This document shows positions 1-9,402 of a stretch of 64,000 nucleotides of DNA, piece after piece. Position numbers and translations under genes: made by a program. This stretch comes from CAVXYG01 sp963706835. GTDB taxonomy: Bacteria > Actinomycetota > Actinomycetes > S36-B12 > GCA-2699445. The DNA is taken from positions 62,001-126,000 of the forward strand of contig CAVPOB010000036.1 in NCBI GenBank assembly GCA_963706835.1. Direction: 5' to 3'. Position 1 is the stretch's first letter; each line of letters begins with the position of its first letter. The notes below the pieces were generated by a model. It was not told where the DNA came from and searched no databases. It saw only the letters and a list, made by a program, of their open reading frames with translations.

Positions 1-482
1 TACCTGCGCCACCGCGATCCAGAAGGTGAGAAACCGGCCGGGAGCAGCTGACCACCCAGAGAGCTTCGACGGACCACCAGCCAGACGTCGGTGAGGATGG
101 CAGGCATGAGGAATCCGCGCACTCCGAATCAGCGACGCGAGTTCCGGAAGCAACCCAGCAGAAACAGCATGGCCCTGTGCCGTTGGTGTGAACGGCCGCC
201 ACTGCCTCGGCCACCTCCGCGCAGGTCGTCGGCAACGCTCGAAAGAAGCCCCGAGCCGGGAGTGTCGACGGCCCCGACTGTGTCGCACTGCACCAGCAGC
301 ATCCGGCGATCTGCGGCTAGCCGTTCCCCGCTGAGCCCGGTCGGCCGTGAGCAGTCCCCGTCCGGGTTGCCCGGTGCGGCCGAGTTGTCCACTGGCCCCA
401 TTGCGCTGCCGAGACCCCCTGGCGCGCCCGGACGTCCCCCATCGCGGGTACCTGCCGCATTCGTGGGCCGCACTTCGAGTCG
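1..482. other. Left edge, no recognisable gene
   Basis: No reading frame on either strand in this stretch looks like a protein. The open frames are rich in Arg, Pro and Ser, as expected from antisense reading of GC-rich DNA, and match no family I know. It is the region downstream of the DUF2252 gene and may hold the end of a gene lying outside the window. Confidence 0.5.
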
Positions 483-1868
483 TCAGGCGTACGGCTCCGG
501 TGCCACCTGGACCTCCCCATCCTCGATCGCGGCGAGGAAGCGGCGATAGTCGACCAGGGTCTGGTCGGCGTACCGCTCTGCGAACGTCGTGATGGTGCGA
601 TCGAACTTCGGCGACGTGCCCAGGTAAGCGGCGATGGCCTCGGCATCACCGGTACGAGCGTGGCCGCGGGCCATGATGTGGCCGCAGATCTGGGCGTAGG
701 TATGCATCTGCCGTGGCGGCGCCGCGTCGACGTCGAAGGATGCCTTCCAGTCGCGCAGCTGCCGGACGTAGAAGTTTCGGCCCGTCTGACGCACTCTCGC
801 CCAGCCCAGGAAGATGTCCGAGTGCGACTGGATCATGCGCTGCCCAGCAACGACCCGGTGCCCGGGATTCTGGTACTGCGAAGGGCCGAGGAACTCCTCC
901 AGTACTGAGGCGTTGGCCTCCTTGGCCTGCAGGAAGAGGGGATCGCCCTCGTCCCGCCCTCGAAGCAGAAGCACGTAGCAGCGCGTCCCGACGCTGCCGA
1001 CGCCGACGACCTTCAGCGCGAGATCGATGAGTTCATAGCGGTCGAGCAGCATCTGCCGGTCGGATCGGAGGGTCTGCCGGTAGTCCGCCAACGTCGCGTC
1101 CACGATCTGCCGGATCTCGTCCGGGCTGTGCTCCGGCAGGACTTTGTCCACTGGCACCAAGAAGGGGTAATCCTCGCGCCAATGGAACTGCCCGTCCCGG
1201 TACTCGGTGAGCTTCTGCAAGGCCTGCATGCTGGTCTTCTTGCGAGCCGTGCGCTCGATCGCGGCGAGGCGTTGGAGTGTGGACTTGCCCTGAGCGTCCA
1301 CGAGTTCGGCGATGCTCTCCACGGCGTTCATCTGGTACCACAAGTCCAGGAAGCGCATCGTGGCGAACTGGGCCATGCTCGTGCGGTACGAGCGAACGAG
1401 TCGCTCGGTGAGGACTTGGCAATCAGACTCACTGAAGCCCTTATGCCGGCCGGCGATGAAGAAGCTGGCCGCGAGCCGCTTCAGGTCCCACTCCCAAGGA
1501 CCCGGCAGTGTTTCGTCGAAGTCATTGGCATCGACGATGAGCGTCCGTTCCGGGGATGCGTAGGCCCCGAAGTTCGACAGGTGGGCGTCGCCGCCGAGCT
1601 GGACCTCGAGGCCGGTCGTCGGGGTGTTCGCGAGATCGGCCGCCATGATGCGGGCCGTGCCGCGGTAGAAGGCGAAGGGGGACACCGCCATCCGGGCATG
1701 GCGGACCGGTACGAGCCACTCCACGCGGTTCTCGTCCTGCTCCTTCAGCAGCGCCACCGGATCGCGCCGGTCCGGCGCCGGCTCCCACTGCGCGTGCGAC
1801 GATCGCGGTGCCTTCTCCCGCGCCGCCCTACCAGCCGCGCGCCGTTCCTCGACTGTGCCCATGCCCAT
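483..1868 (-). CDS. DUF2252 domain protein (kinase-fold-like)
   Basis: A soluble protein of 461 residues belonging to the DUF2252 family, whose biochemical role is not established. The family signatures are visible: GDAHLSNFG at residues 93-101 and NDFDE at 115-119, followed by PWEWDLKRLAAS. These two blocks resemble the catalytic GDxHxxN loop and metal-binding DFD of aminoglycoside phosphotransferase and kinase folds, which suggests phosphotransfer, but that is inference. The frame stays open upstream to 2348, but that extension is low-complexity. The ATG at 1868 has GGAG six bases upstream and gives the usual family length. It is transcribed away from the rhodopsin gene. Confidence 0.88.
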   Translation of the reverse strand: MGMGTVEERRAAGRAAREKAPRSSHAQWEPAPDRRDPVALLKEQDENRVEWLVPVRHARMAVSPFAFYRGTARIMAADLANTPTTGLEVQLGGDAHLSNFGAYASPERTLIVDANDFDETLPGPWEWDLKRLAASFFIAGRHKGFSESDCQVLTERLVRSYRTSMAQFATMRFLDLWYQMNAVESIAELVDAQGKSTLQRLAAIERTARKKTSMQALQKLTEYRDGQFHWREDYPFLVPVDKVLPEHSPDEIRQIVDATLADYRQTLRSDRQMLLDRYELIDLALKVVGVGSVGTRCYVLLLRGRDEGDPLFLQAKEANASVLEEFLGPSQYQNPGHRVVAGQRMIQSHSDIFLGWARVRQTGRNFYVRQLRDWKASFDVDAAPPRQMHTYAQICGHIMARGHARTGDAEAIAAYLGTSPKFDRTITTFAERYADQTLVDYRRFLAAIEDGEVQVAPEPYA

Positions 1869-2412
1869 GGCTGCTCCATCTGTGGCGGGATCCAGGCGGC
1901 GGTCCGAAGCGAACCGCGCCGCGCGAAATGTACTCCCCGCCGGCCATCGGATGGCGGTTGACGCGGTGGGCACGTGTCCCCGGTTCAGCGGCGGGCGGAT
2001 TGGTGCCGAAGCTTCGCCTCTGCTGCCGGTCCGCACCCCGTTCGGGGCTGGAACGATGCCACCAGTCGGCTCCCCTCGTGCAGGACACGCCGCGCGCCGG
2101 AAGGCGCGAGGCGGGCAGCAACGCACGCGACGGGCCAGTCTGTCTCGGGCCGGATAATTGCCTGTTGTCCGGTGCGCGGCGCGGCGGGCTCTACGCACCG
2201 CGAACGGTTCGCCGCTGCAAGAACAATCCCCTAGCTCCGACGTTTCACCCGAACTGCTGGGGGCAACAGACTGAGGATCGTGGGTCGACCCCAGGCCCGC
2301 GATGCGAGGACGGCGGGCGCATCGGTACCGCGCCGGGACCGGCTGCAACCGGATTCGCCACCGTGCGACGAAGCTGGTCGCCCCGGGAAGAACTTGTTCA
2401 TAGATCTGTAAA
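1869..2412. other. Divergent intergenic region
   Basis: About 540 bases between the DUF2252 and rhodopsin genes. It must hold the DUF2252 promoter, but no convincing -35/-10 pair was picked out. I see no gene; the open frames are antisense or low-complexity. AT content rises toward the rhodopsin start. Confidence 0.5.
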
Positions 2413-2440
2413 TTGCAGAACTCTGGTTCGTCAGTAGATT
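2413..2440 (+). promoter_or_regulatory. Candidate leaderless promoter of the rhodopsin gene
   Basis: TTGCAG at 2413-2418 and TAGATT at 2435-2440 are separated by 16 bases. The second fits the actinobacterial TANNNT -10 pattern. It ends 7 bases before the ATG at 2448, so transcription would begin at or next to the A of the start codon. No Shine-Dalgarno sequence is present, which agrees with a leaderless mRNA. The element is inferred from spacing only. Confidence 0.5.
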
Positions 2441-2447
2441 GCGGTTC

Positions 2448-3260
2448 ATGACCGAACTCCTTACTGACGGTCAGTTCAGCACCGTCTACAACTTCCTGTC
2501 CTTCGGCATCGCCTCGATGCTGTTCACCTCGATCTTCCTGGCACTGGCCCTCCCCCGGGTCCTACCTCGGTACCGGCTGGCCCTCATCGTCTCGGCGATG
2601 GTGACCGGCATCGCCGCGTATCACTACTTCAGGATCTTCGACAGCTTCAACGAAGCGTTCGGGCCTGGCGGGAACCCCGACCTCTACAACGTCGGCTACC
2701 GCTACGTCGACTGGCTGCTGACAGTGCCGCTCCTGCTGGTGGAGATTGTGGCCGTGCTCGCGCTGCCAGCCGCGCGGCGCCAGTACCTCCTGGTGCGTTT
2801 GATCCCGGCATCGATCCTGATGATCGCCCTGGGCTACCCGGGCGACGCGCAACTGGACTTCCTGTTCTCCGCTCCCGTGTGGGGCGCTCTGAGCACGATC
2901 CCGTTCCTCTACATCCTCTATGTCCTGTTCGTGGAGCTGTCCAAGTCGCTAGTGCGGCAGTCGCCAAAGGTCCGCAGACTGGTGTCCAACCTGCGACTCC
3001 TGCTGCTGGCGACCTGGGGCGTTTACCCGATCGCCTTCATCTTCAACATGAACGCCGATGGCTTCGAGGCTGGCGGATTCGTCGCCCGGGAGATTGGCTA
3101 CACCGTCGCCGACGTTGCAGCGAAGTGTCTGTTCGGTCTGCTCATCTACGTGATCGCCCGGACCAAGTCCTTCGAGGACGACCCGGAGTTCGCCGAGCAG
3201 GAGCAGGGCCACAGCACGCCCGTCGACGAGGACGTCGAGCCAGCCATTGCCGCTCGCTGA
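2448..3260 (+). CDS. Proton-pumping rhodopsin, actinorhodopsin/xanthorhodopsin type
   Basis: Seven-helix retinal protein of 270 residues, expected to pump protons outward across the plasma membrane in light. Helix C carries the D88/T92/E99 triad (acceptor, Thr, donor) in RYVDWLLTVPLLLVE, the signature of an outward proton pump. L96 sits at the proteorhodopsin tuning position (L105), predicting green absorption. The retinal Schiff-base lysine is K226 (DVAAKCLFG) and H59 matches the counterion-partner histidine. W145-G146 in helix E puts glycine where xanthorhodopsin opens a fenestration for a carotenoid antenna. An in-frame TTG lies at 2439, but the ATG at 2448 fits the promoter and family start. 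No retinal or carotenoid genes lie nearby. A strong terminator follows. Confidence 0.96.
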   Translation: MTELLTDGQFSTVYNFLSFGIASMLFTSIFLALALPRVLPRYRLALIVSAMVTGIAAYHYFRIFDSFNEAFGPGGNPDLYNVGYRYVDWLLTVPLLLVEIVAVLALPAARRQYLLVRLIPASILMIALGYPGDAQLDFLFSAPVWGALSTIPFLYILYVLFVELSKSLVRQSPKVRRLVSNLRLLLLATWGVYPIAFIFNMNADGFEAGGFVAREIGYTVADVAAKCLFGLLIYVIARTKSFEDDPEFAEQEQGHSTPVDEDVEPAIAAR

Positions 3261-3275
3261 TCCGCGGCTGATCCA

Positions 3276-3318
3276 AACGGTGAGGGGCCCGAGCCGATTG
3301 GTCGGGCCCCTCACCGTT
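3276..3318 (+). terminator. Hairpin terminator after the rhodopsin gene
   Basis: A perfect 17-bp stem, AACGGTGAGGGGCCCGA at 3276-3292 pairing with 3302-3318, with a 9-base loop. It starts 15 bases after the rhodopsin stop. There is no clear U-tract, as is common for actinobacterial terminators. Confidence 0.85.
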
Positions 3319-3830
3319 GCCCCGTGCTGTCGGACGGCACGCGGATCTGGCCGCTGCCTCCCACAACCCCCGGGTCGGGCCACAACGCCTGGGCCCGGCT
3401 AGGGCGCCTTGCCGGCCTTCGCGGCCTGTTTCAGCGCCCGCTCGCTTGTTGGACAACGCGCCAGCAGCCACCCAGCGGCTCGTCAAGCAGATTCGGCGCC
3501 ACACCTCGCGGCGTGGTCCCCGTCCGCGACCGCATCGTCCGCGTCTGCGGACCCCGAGCGTGGGGAGTCCCCACTGCCACCCGTCGCGAAGCACCCAGCC
3601 CGGCAACGGCGTCCAGCGAGTGGGCTGTCGGTGAGAACCCGGCCGGGCCCAGATGCTGCAGCGCGCCAAGCAGCACGCATCGATGGCCGCTCGGACCCAT
3701 CTGCGGCGGTACCAAACTGCTCGTGGTGACGCAGATCGTTCAGACATGGTGCAGCGCGGGCGCCGGCACGCTCCCTGTGCCAGCCCGACGAGCCGGCACC
3801 CTTGACCACGACGAGGGCTAGGCTGCCAGC
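3319..3830. other. Intergenic region, no gene seen
   Basis: About 510 bases between the rhodopsin terminator and the broken oxidoreductase gene. Open frames occur on both strands but none resembles a protein family. Any promoter for the following pair should lie in its right part. Confidence 0.5.
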
Positions 3831-5214
3831 ATGTCGCTGCGCGCCACCGCCGACGCCGCTGCGCTTGCCCGCGCAGCCGAACGACTGCGTGCCATTCCTG
3901 ACGACGCCCCGGTGCGCCTGCGCAAGCCCACCTCCAATCTCTTCCGGTCGCGGTCGGCTCCGCAGGGGCACCGTCTGGACCTGTCGGAGTTCGCCGGCGT
4001 CCGCCGGATCGACACCTCCGCAAAGCGGGCGCTGGTCGGTGGGCTGACCACGTACGAGGACCTCGTCGCCGCGACCCTGCAGCACGGTCTCGTGCCGCTG
4101 TGCGTCCCGCAGTTGAAGACCATCACGCTGGGCGGAGCGGTCAGCGGGTCGGCATCGAATCAGCAGCCTTCCGCAACGGGGTTCCGCACGAGTCGGTGAC
4201 GGCGATGGACATCCTCACCGGTACCGGCGAGGTCGTGCATGCCACCCCCGACAACGAGCACGCCGAGCTGTTCTTCGGCTTCCCGAACTCCTACGGCAGT
4301 CTGGGGTACGCCCTGCTGCTAGAGATCGAGTTGGAGCCGGTCGAGCCCTACGTCGCGCTGCGGCATCGGCGATTCACCGCGGCCGGCGACCTCGCAAATG
4401 GCATCGCCGACATCGTGCGGACCGGGCAGTTCGATGGGCAGCGGGTGGACTACCTGGACGCCACCGTCTTCGGTCAGCAGGAGATCGTGCTCACCCTCGG
4501 GCGCTACACCCGGACCCCGGCGCAGCGCCCTTCCGACTACACCGGCATGGAAATCTACTACCGGTCCCTGCAGCAGCGCGACACCGATGTGTTGACCACC
4601 GAGGACTACCTGTGGCGCTGGGACACCGACTGGTTCTGGTGCTCCCGGGCGCTGGGTGTCCAGCACCCGGTTGTGCGGCGCCTGTGGCCCAAGCGGTTCC
4701 TGCGCAGCGACGTCTACTGGAAGATCGTTGCGCTGGAGCGACGCCACGACCTGGCCAACCGGGTTCGCCGTAGCGCCGGGTCGCAGCCGCGGGAGAGCGT
4801 GATCCAGGACGTCGAGGTGCCGTTGTGAGCGACTGTCCGAGTTCCTGGACTTCTTCCACCGGCAGGTCGGGATCCGCCGGTATGGCTGTGCCCGCTGCGG
4901 CAGCGGGACCCCGAGCGGCGTTGGCCGCTGTACGCCTTCGACCCCGACAGGGTCTACGTGAACGTGGGCTTCTGGTCCTCCGTGGCGCGCCAGCGTGGCG
5001 CCGACCCCGCCGATGGGGCTGTGAACCGCCGCATCGAGGCCGAGGTCACGCAGGCTGCAGGGGAAGCAAGTCGCTGTACTCCACCTCCTACTACGGCACC
5101 GAGGAGTTCGCCCGGCTGTTCGGCGGGTCGCAGGCTACGCGGCGCTGAAGGACCCGCTACGACCCCGACGGTCGCTTCCCCGACATGTACGCCAAGTGCG
5201 TGCAGCGGGCCTGA
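3831..5214 (+). pseudogene. FAD-linked oxidoreductase, 10-methyl fatty acid synthesis (BfaA/TmsA-like), multiply frameshifted
   Basis: Remains of a FAD-binding oxidoreductase of the DHCR24-like class. In actinobacteria the BfaA/TmsA member reduces a 10-methylene acyl chain to the 10-methyl form (tuberculostearic acid type). The protein reads through three frames: RLDLSEFAGVRRIDTSAKRA and TITLGGAVSG, then GIESAAFRNGVPHESVTAMD through VIQDVEVPL, then LSEFLDFFHRQVGI, YAFDPDRVYVNVGFW, LYSTSYYGTEEFARLFGG and RYDPDGRFPDMYAKC. Breaks fall near 4148, 4826, 4879, 5062, 5132 and 5150, each explicable by one inserted or lost base. Residues either side of each break remain family-like, so decay is recent or these are sequencing errors. 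The methyltransferase partner follows directly. Confidence 0.82.
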
Positions 5215-5292
5215 GTCGGCAGTCCGGCGCCGCAGGCGGCTTCCGGCAGTAGGGTCGCAGTGAACGGGGATCATCGGCCGAGGAGGTTCGGG

Positions 5293-6528
5293 ATGAGGCT
5301 CGCGGATGTTTTCGAGGAGTTCGTAGGGCCTGATGCCGATCTGGAGTTCGTCGGCCTATGACGGCAGCAAGGCGGGCCGCATGGGTTCCGACATCCGACT
5401 TGAAGTGCGCAGCCCCAGAGCGGTTGCTGCGCTGCTCGGCGCGCCGGGGCAGTTGGGTCTGGTGCGCGCGTACGTCTCAGGAGACCTCGTGGTGTCCGGG
5501 GACCTGTTCACCGCCTTGGTCAGGCTCGCCGAGGCGTTCCGGGGCAGCATCCCGTGGCGGCAGGTGCCGCACCTGACCAAGGAGTTCGCGCCGTACCTGT
5601 TGCGCCGCACGCAGCCGCCGCCGGAGGAGGTCAGCCTCGGGGGCCGCCGCCACGGCAAGCAGCGGGATGCGGCGGCGATCGCTCACCACTACGACGTCAG
5701 CAACGCCTTCTACGAGTGGATCCTGGGCCCCAGCATGGCCTACACGTGCGCGGTCTTCCCCACCGCGGACGCTTCGCTGCAGGAGGCCCAGCAGGAGAAG
5801 TTCGACCTGGTCTGCCGCAAGCTCGACCTGCGCCCGGGGCAGCGACTGCTGGATGTCGGATGCGGCTGGGGCGGGATGGCCCGGCATGCCGCGCAGCATT
5901 ACGGCGTCAACGTCGTGGCCGTCACGCTGTCGGAGCAGCAGGCGCGCTGGGGCCAGCGGATGATCGCCGAGGCCGGGCTGGACCGGCTCGTGGACCTGCG
6001 CCACGGGGACTACCGCGACGTGCCTGAGACCGGGTTCGACGCGGTGTCATCGATCGGGTTGACCGAGCACATCGGCAAGCGGAACCATCCCGTCCTACTT
6101 CCGCTTCCTGCGCTCGCGCCTGCGAGACGAGGGGCGGCTGCTGAACCACTGCATCACACGCACCGATCCGAAGGAGCGGACGCAGCGCGGCGCTGCCTTC
6201 ATCAATCGCTACATCTTCCCCGACGGGGAGTTGCTGCACCTGGGCCATCTGGTCGAGCGGATGGAGCATGAGGCGCTGGAGGTCCAGCACGAGGAGAACC
6301 TGCGCCAGCACTACGAGATGACCCTGCGCGAATGGTCCGGCAACCTCGAGGCCCACTGGTCGCGAGCCGTGGCCGAGGTCGGCGAGCGCAAGGCCCGGGT
6401 GTGGCGCCTGTACCTGGCGGTATCCCGCTACGGATTCTGTCGCCAACATGATCCAGTTGCACCAGGTCCTGGCCACGCGCACCTCGCCCGAGGGGCGGTC
6501 GGGGATGCCGCTGCGGCCGACCTGGTGA
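5293..6528 (+). pseudogene. Cyclopropane-fatty-acid-type SAM methyltransferase (BfaB/TmsB-like), frameshifted
   Basis: A member of the CFA synthase family. In this pairing the enzyme would transfer a methylene from S-adenosylmethionine to C10 of a monounsaturated phospholipid acyl chain at the membrane. Visible motifs are the SAM-binding LLDVGCGWGGMARHAAQ, the segment AIAHHYDVSNAFYEW before it and FDAVSSIGLTEHIG after it. The reading starts at ATG 5293 (MRLADVFEEFVGPDADLEF), shifts near 5358, again near 6090 (into YFRFLRSRLRDEGRLLNHC) and near 6439 (into VANMIQLHQVLATRTSPEG), and stops at 6526-6528. Each shift is one extra base. With at least three frameshifts it is non-functional as written, like its upstream partner 78 bases away. 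Confidence 0.85.
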
Positions 6529-6566
6529 TGCAGGAACCCGCCGACCTTGTGATGCAGGAACCCGCG
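6519..6566 (+). repeat. 24-bp tandem duplication at the methyltransferase stop
   Basis: Two adjacent 24-base units (6519-6542 and 6543-6566) differ at two positions. The first contains the methyltransferase stop codon. It is probably a slippage duplication with no function seen. Confidence 0.8.
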
Positions 6567-6824
6567 AGTCGGCGCAGCGGCGGCCAACGCGTTCGGGACG
6601 CCCGAGCCGGGGCACGCAGTGCGACCAGCGCCGCGAATAGGCAGAGGACCGCCAGACGACCTCGCTGTGGACCAACTGCACGGAACGGACCAAGCTCCAC
6701 TTGAACCAAGAGCGACCCGGCACCAGGCGCATGATGATCCCCGCGATCCGCGGTGTGCCGCTTGGGGCGGTGTCAGGTCTGGGCACCGTTCCGCGGGGGC
6801 TCGAAAGCACCCCGTGGAGCGACC

Positions 6825-7156
6825 GTGCACCCGTTGCGGGGGATGGCGCCCGGGACGGGGGCTCAGAGCGTCTCAGGGGCGGCGACTGTGCACCCGGTTC
6901 GGGGGTTTGCACCCGGGATGGGGGCTGAGAGCGTCTCAGGGGCGGCGACTGTGCACCCGGTTCGGGGGTTTGCACCCGGGATGGGGGCTGAGCAGCCCGA
7001 TTCGGCCGTTTCCGCCCCCGCATCGGGTGCATACCCCCGAACCGGGTGCAGACCTGCTCGGAATTCGGCCGTTGCCGCCCCCGCGCCGGGTGCATACCCC
7101 CGAACCGGGTGCAGACCTTCCCGCACACCGGGCGTTCCCGCCCCGAACCGGGTACT
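6825..7156. repeat. Palindromic repeat array 1 (19-bp module, 63-bp period)
   Basis: The left half carries the module TGCACCCGNNNNGGGGGNT in pairs; pairs start at 6826, 6889 and 6952, exactly 63 bases apart. Each 63-base unit is two 19-base modules plus a linker of about 25 bases. From about 7005 the orientation reverses (CCCCCGNNNCGGGTGCA), again with a 63-base step (7001 to 7064). The whole could fold into a long imperfect hairpin. Open frames through the array arise only because 63 is divisible by three. The same family recurs at 10.6 and 18.3 kb. Confidence 0.85.
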
Positions 7157-7235
7157 GAGTTGATCTTCAGCCATCGGCGCTCCGACGATTCGATTCCGCT
7201 CTTGTACGACATCATCCAGACCTCGGGCTCTGACG

Positions 7236-7583
7236 ATGGCCGGCATTGTCAACGCCGTCATCAGCATGGCCGCCGTCCAGATGACCTTCGTATCGTTCAC
7301 CTTCCCGAACGCGGCGACCCTGATCGAACCCACCGCCGGATGGGCCTTCGCGCCGGTACTGCTGGTGCTGGGCACCGTGGGCGTCTCCATCGGTCGGTTC
7401 GTACGGCTCAACAGCTGGGACCTCGTCAACCCGATCCGGCTGTTCCGTGTCCTCTTCCGCCACGTCCGGGCACCGGGCAATGGCCGCGCCGCAGCAGGCT
7501 TCGTCGCCACCTACTCGGTGTTCCTCGCGGTGCTGTACGTGTCGGGCTGCATCCTGATCAATGAGGCGCTCTTCGCGGGTTGA
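7236..7583 (+). CDS. Small membrane protein, unknown
   Basis: A protein of 115 residues that I do not recognise. It has three probable membrane segments: an N-terminal hydrophobic stretch (about residues 3-22), WAFAPVLLVLGTVGVSIG (about 36-53) and AGFVATYSVFLAVLYVSGCI (about 86-105), with a basic loop between the last two. No strong ribosome binding site precedes the ATG at 7236. It lies just after repeat array 1 and converges on the minus-strand pair that follows. Confidence 0.6.
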   Translation: MAGIVNAVISMAAVQMTFVSFTFPNAATLIEPTAGWAFAPVLLVLGTVGVSIGRFVRLNSWDLVNPIRLFRVLFRHVRAPGNGRAAAGFVATYSVFLAVLYVSGCILINEALFAG

Positions 7584-7595
7584 TCCGGCCGGCCC

Positions 7596-8339
7596 TCAGC
7601 GCCGGATCACGCCGGACAGCTCCACCAGCAGCAGCCGCAGCGACTCCCGGTCCAAGGCCGTGCGGTGGTAGCCGTCCCCCTCCGGGTCCACCGACAACAG
7701 GTCCACCCGGTCGGGGCCGGTGCGCACGATCTGGAACTCCGTCTGTAGCCGGGTGCCGTCCTCGCGGCGGACCCGATGCGCCAACTGGAAGCGCTGCTCG
7801 GAGCGCTCCACCAGCGCGCGGGCCTCGGCCAGGGTCAGCGCGGTCGGCTCCCCGTCGTCCTCGGGGATCCGCGCCTCGCCGTCGATCAGCCGCTCCGCCA
7901 CCGTCCGGCCGAGGCCCTCGATGGAGATCATGGAGAGCCGGTGCAGCCCGAGCGGATCGACCCGATCGACGGCGGCGACCCCCTGGGGCAGGACGGCGAT
8001 CATCCAGCGCCATGGCTCGTCCGGGGCACCGGAGTGGCCGCGCCGGATCTCGAACACCGACAGGTTCAGCGGCGTCAGGGCGGCGATCAGCCCCAACTCC
8101 CCAGCGACATCGACGTGGTCGCCATCGGGTGATCGGTAGAGCAGTCCGCGGGCGGCCAGTGAGCGCACCCCCTCGGCGAGGACATCATCGGCCAGGCCGG
8201 CCAGCGCCGGGACCTCGCCCAGGACGACGGCGAGCTCGGCCTGCGTATAGCAGCCGAAGTCGATCGGGCCCGTCGCGACGAGCTCCGACAACGAGGCCAG
8301 CTGCTCCTCCAGGGAGCTTCCTGCCGATCCGCCGATCAT
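7596..8339 (-). CDS. Uncharacterised protein, second gene of a pair
   Basis: A soluble protein of 247 residues with no family I can name. It is Leu-, Glu- and Arg-rich, begins MIGGSAGSSLEEQLASL and lacks signal peptide or membrane segments. The ATG at 8339 overlaps the stop of the upstream gene in an ATGA arrangement, so the two are translationally coupled and probably act together. The open frame extends upstream to 9086, but that part is a shadow of the neighbour. The general architecture loosely recalls ESX-associated EspG-type proteins, but I see no decisive motif. Confidence 0.75.
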   Translation of the reverse strand: MIGGSAGSSLEEQLASLSELVATGPIDFGCYTQAELAVVLGEVPALAGLADDVLAEGVRSLAARGLLYRSPDGDHVDVAGELGLIAALTPLNLSVFEIRRGHSGAPDEPWRWMIAVLPQGVAAVDRVDPLGLHRLSMISIEGLGRTVAERLIDGEARIPEDDGEPTALTLAEARALVERSEQRFQLAHRVRREDGTRLQTEFQIVRTGPDRVDLLSVDPEGDGYHRTALDRESLRLLLVELSGVIRR

Positions 8340-9334
8340 GTGTTCTCTCCTTCGATCCCGACGAACTTCGCGGCCGGACCGGCCGGGCCGACGATGCTGC
8401 GGGTGCGGATGCGATGGCCGCGGACCAGCAGGTCCACCGGCTCGGTGCGCGCCCCGGCGGCTACCAGGTCCGGCAGATCGGTCGGACCCCCTTCGTCGAG
8501 GATGGCCGAGATCGCCGGGGTCAGCGGCGCGCTCAGCGCAGCCAGGTGCAACGTCGAGAACAGCCCGGAGCCCATCTCCTCCTTGTACGGGGCGTCGGGG
8601 AGCAGGTCCCGCGGCTGCGGGGAATCCTCGGCCAGGTACAGGTCCCCGAGCGGGCCGATCTCGGGGACGTCCGGTGTCAGGACGTCGCTCCACCGCTCGG
8701 AGTCCGCCTCGTCGCGGCTGTGCTCGCGATGCCGCCGCAGGCCGGCCAGCGCACTGTCGACCCCCTCGCCAACCCGGATGTGGGAGGGTCGCAGCACCAT
8801 CGGCCGGGTATCGACGTGGGCCGAGAGTCCCCACGGCCCCACGTTCTTGCCCGTGAGCCGGTAGATGGCGTAGTCGCGCAGGTGGACCACGTCGCTCCAG
8901 CGCGGCAGGGTGCCCCAGCGAAACGTGGCCTTGGTGCGCTCCAACTGGATCCACGTCCCGATGGCGGCCTTGCCGTGCAGCGATTCCCGCACCAGCGGGC
9001 CGTCGAGGCCGTAGTCGGGCGTGACGGTCTTGTCCACGGTGCGGTGGTGGCTCGACATCCGCTTGCGGCTGCGCGGGAAGATCCACCGCTCGTAGAGCGC
9101 GTCCTCCCCGACGATCACGTGGGCCCCCTGCAGGAAGTGCACCAGTGCCGGGACGCTGAGTCCGCGATCGAGCAGGTCCGCCATGATCTGCACTTCGAAG
9201 TCGCTGGCGTGATCGACCGCCCGGGCCAGTTTGGGGGAGAAGTCGGCGGCGGTTGCAGCGATCCGCACCAGGACCGCCATCCGCTGGCGGTCGCCCTCCA
9301 GGGTGTGGTCTCGTTCATGCGCCAAGCCCGACAT
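8336..9334 (-). CDS. Uncharacterised protein, first gene of a pair
   Basis: A soluble protein of 332 residues that I do not recognise. The N-terminal third is helical and charged, with ADFSPKLARAVDHASDFEVQ; the middle is basic and aromatic (WIFPRSRKRMSSHH, KATFRWGTLPRWSDVVHLRD). No catalytic motif, signal peptide or membrane segment is visible. It is the leading gene of a two-gene operon, overlapping the next by four bases. The region 9335-9402 to its right is short and convergent-free. Confidence 0.75.
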   Translation of the reverse strand: MSGLAHERDHTLEGDRQRMAVLVRIAATAADFSPKLARAVDHASDFEVQIMADLLDRGLSVPALVHFLQGAHVIVGEDALYERWIFPRSRKRMSSHHRTVDKTVTPDYGLDGPLVRESLHGKAAIGTWIQLERTKATFRWGTLPRWSDVVHLRDYAIYRLTGKNVGPWGLSAHVDTRPMVLRPSHIRVGEGVDSALAGLRRHREHSRDEADSERWSDVLTPDVPEIGPLGDLYLAEDSPQPRDLLPDAPYKEEMGSGLFSTLHLAALSAPLTPAISAILDEGGPTDLPDLVAAGARTEPVDLLVRGHRIRTRSIVGPAGPAAKFVGIEGENT

Positions 9335-9402
9335 CGTGGGCCGCCTCCTGCTCGATACTCAGTGCACCGATGATCCCACACGGCCGGGACGGCACACCGC
9401 GA

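Noticed and set aside
1869..2348. N-terminal extension of the DUF2252 frame
   Set aside because: The extension is Arg/Pro/Ala-rich and lacks family similarity. ATG 1868 has a ribosome binding site and gives the normal length.
6825..7156. CRISPR array
   Set aside because: The units are paired 19-bp modules with conserved linkers, the orientation flips in the centre, and no spacers of unique sequence or cas genes are present.
6753..7510. Reading frames with GVCTRDGG-like and CTRFGGLHPGWG-like repeats
   Set aside because: They are translations of the palindromic array and occur on both strands; no start, ribosome binding site or family supports them.
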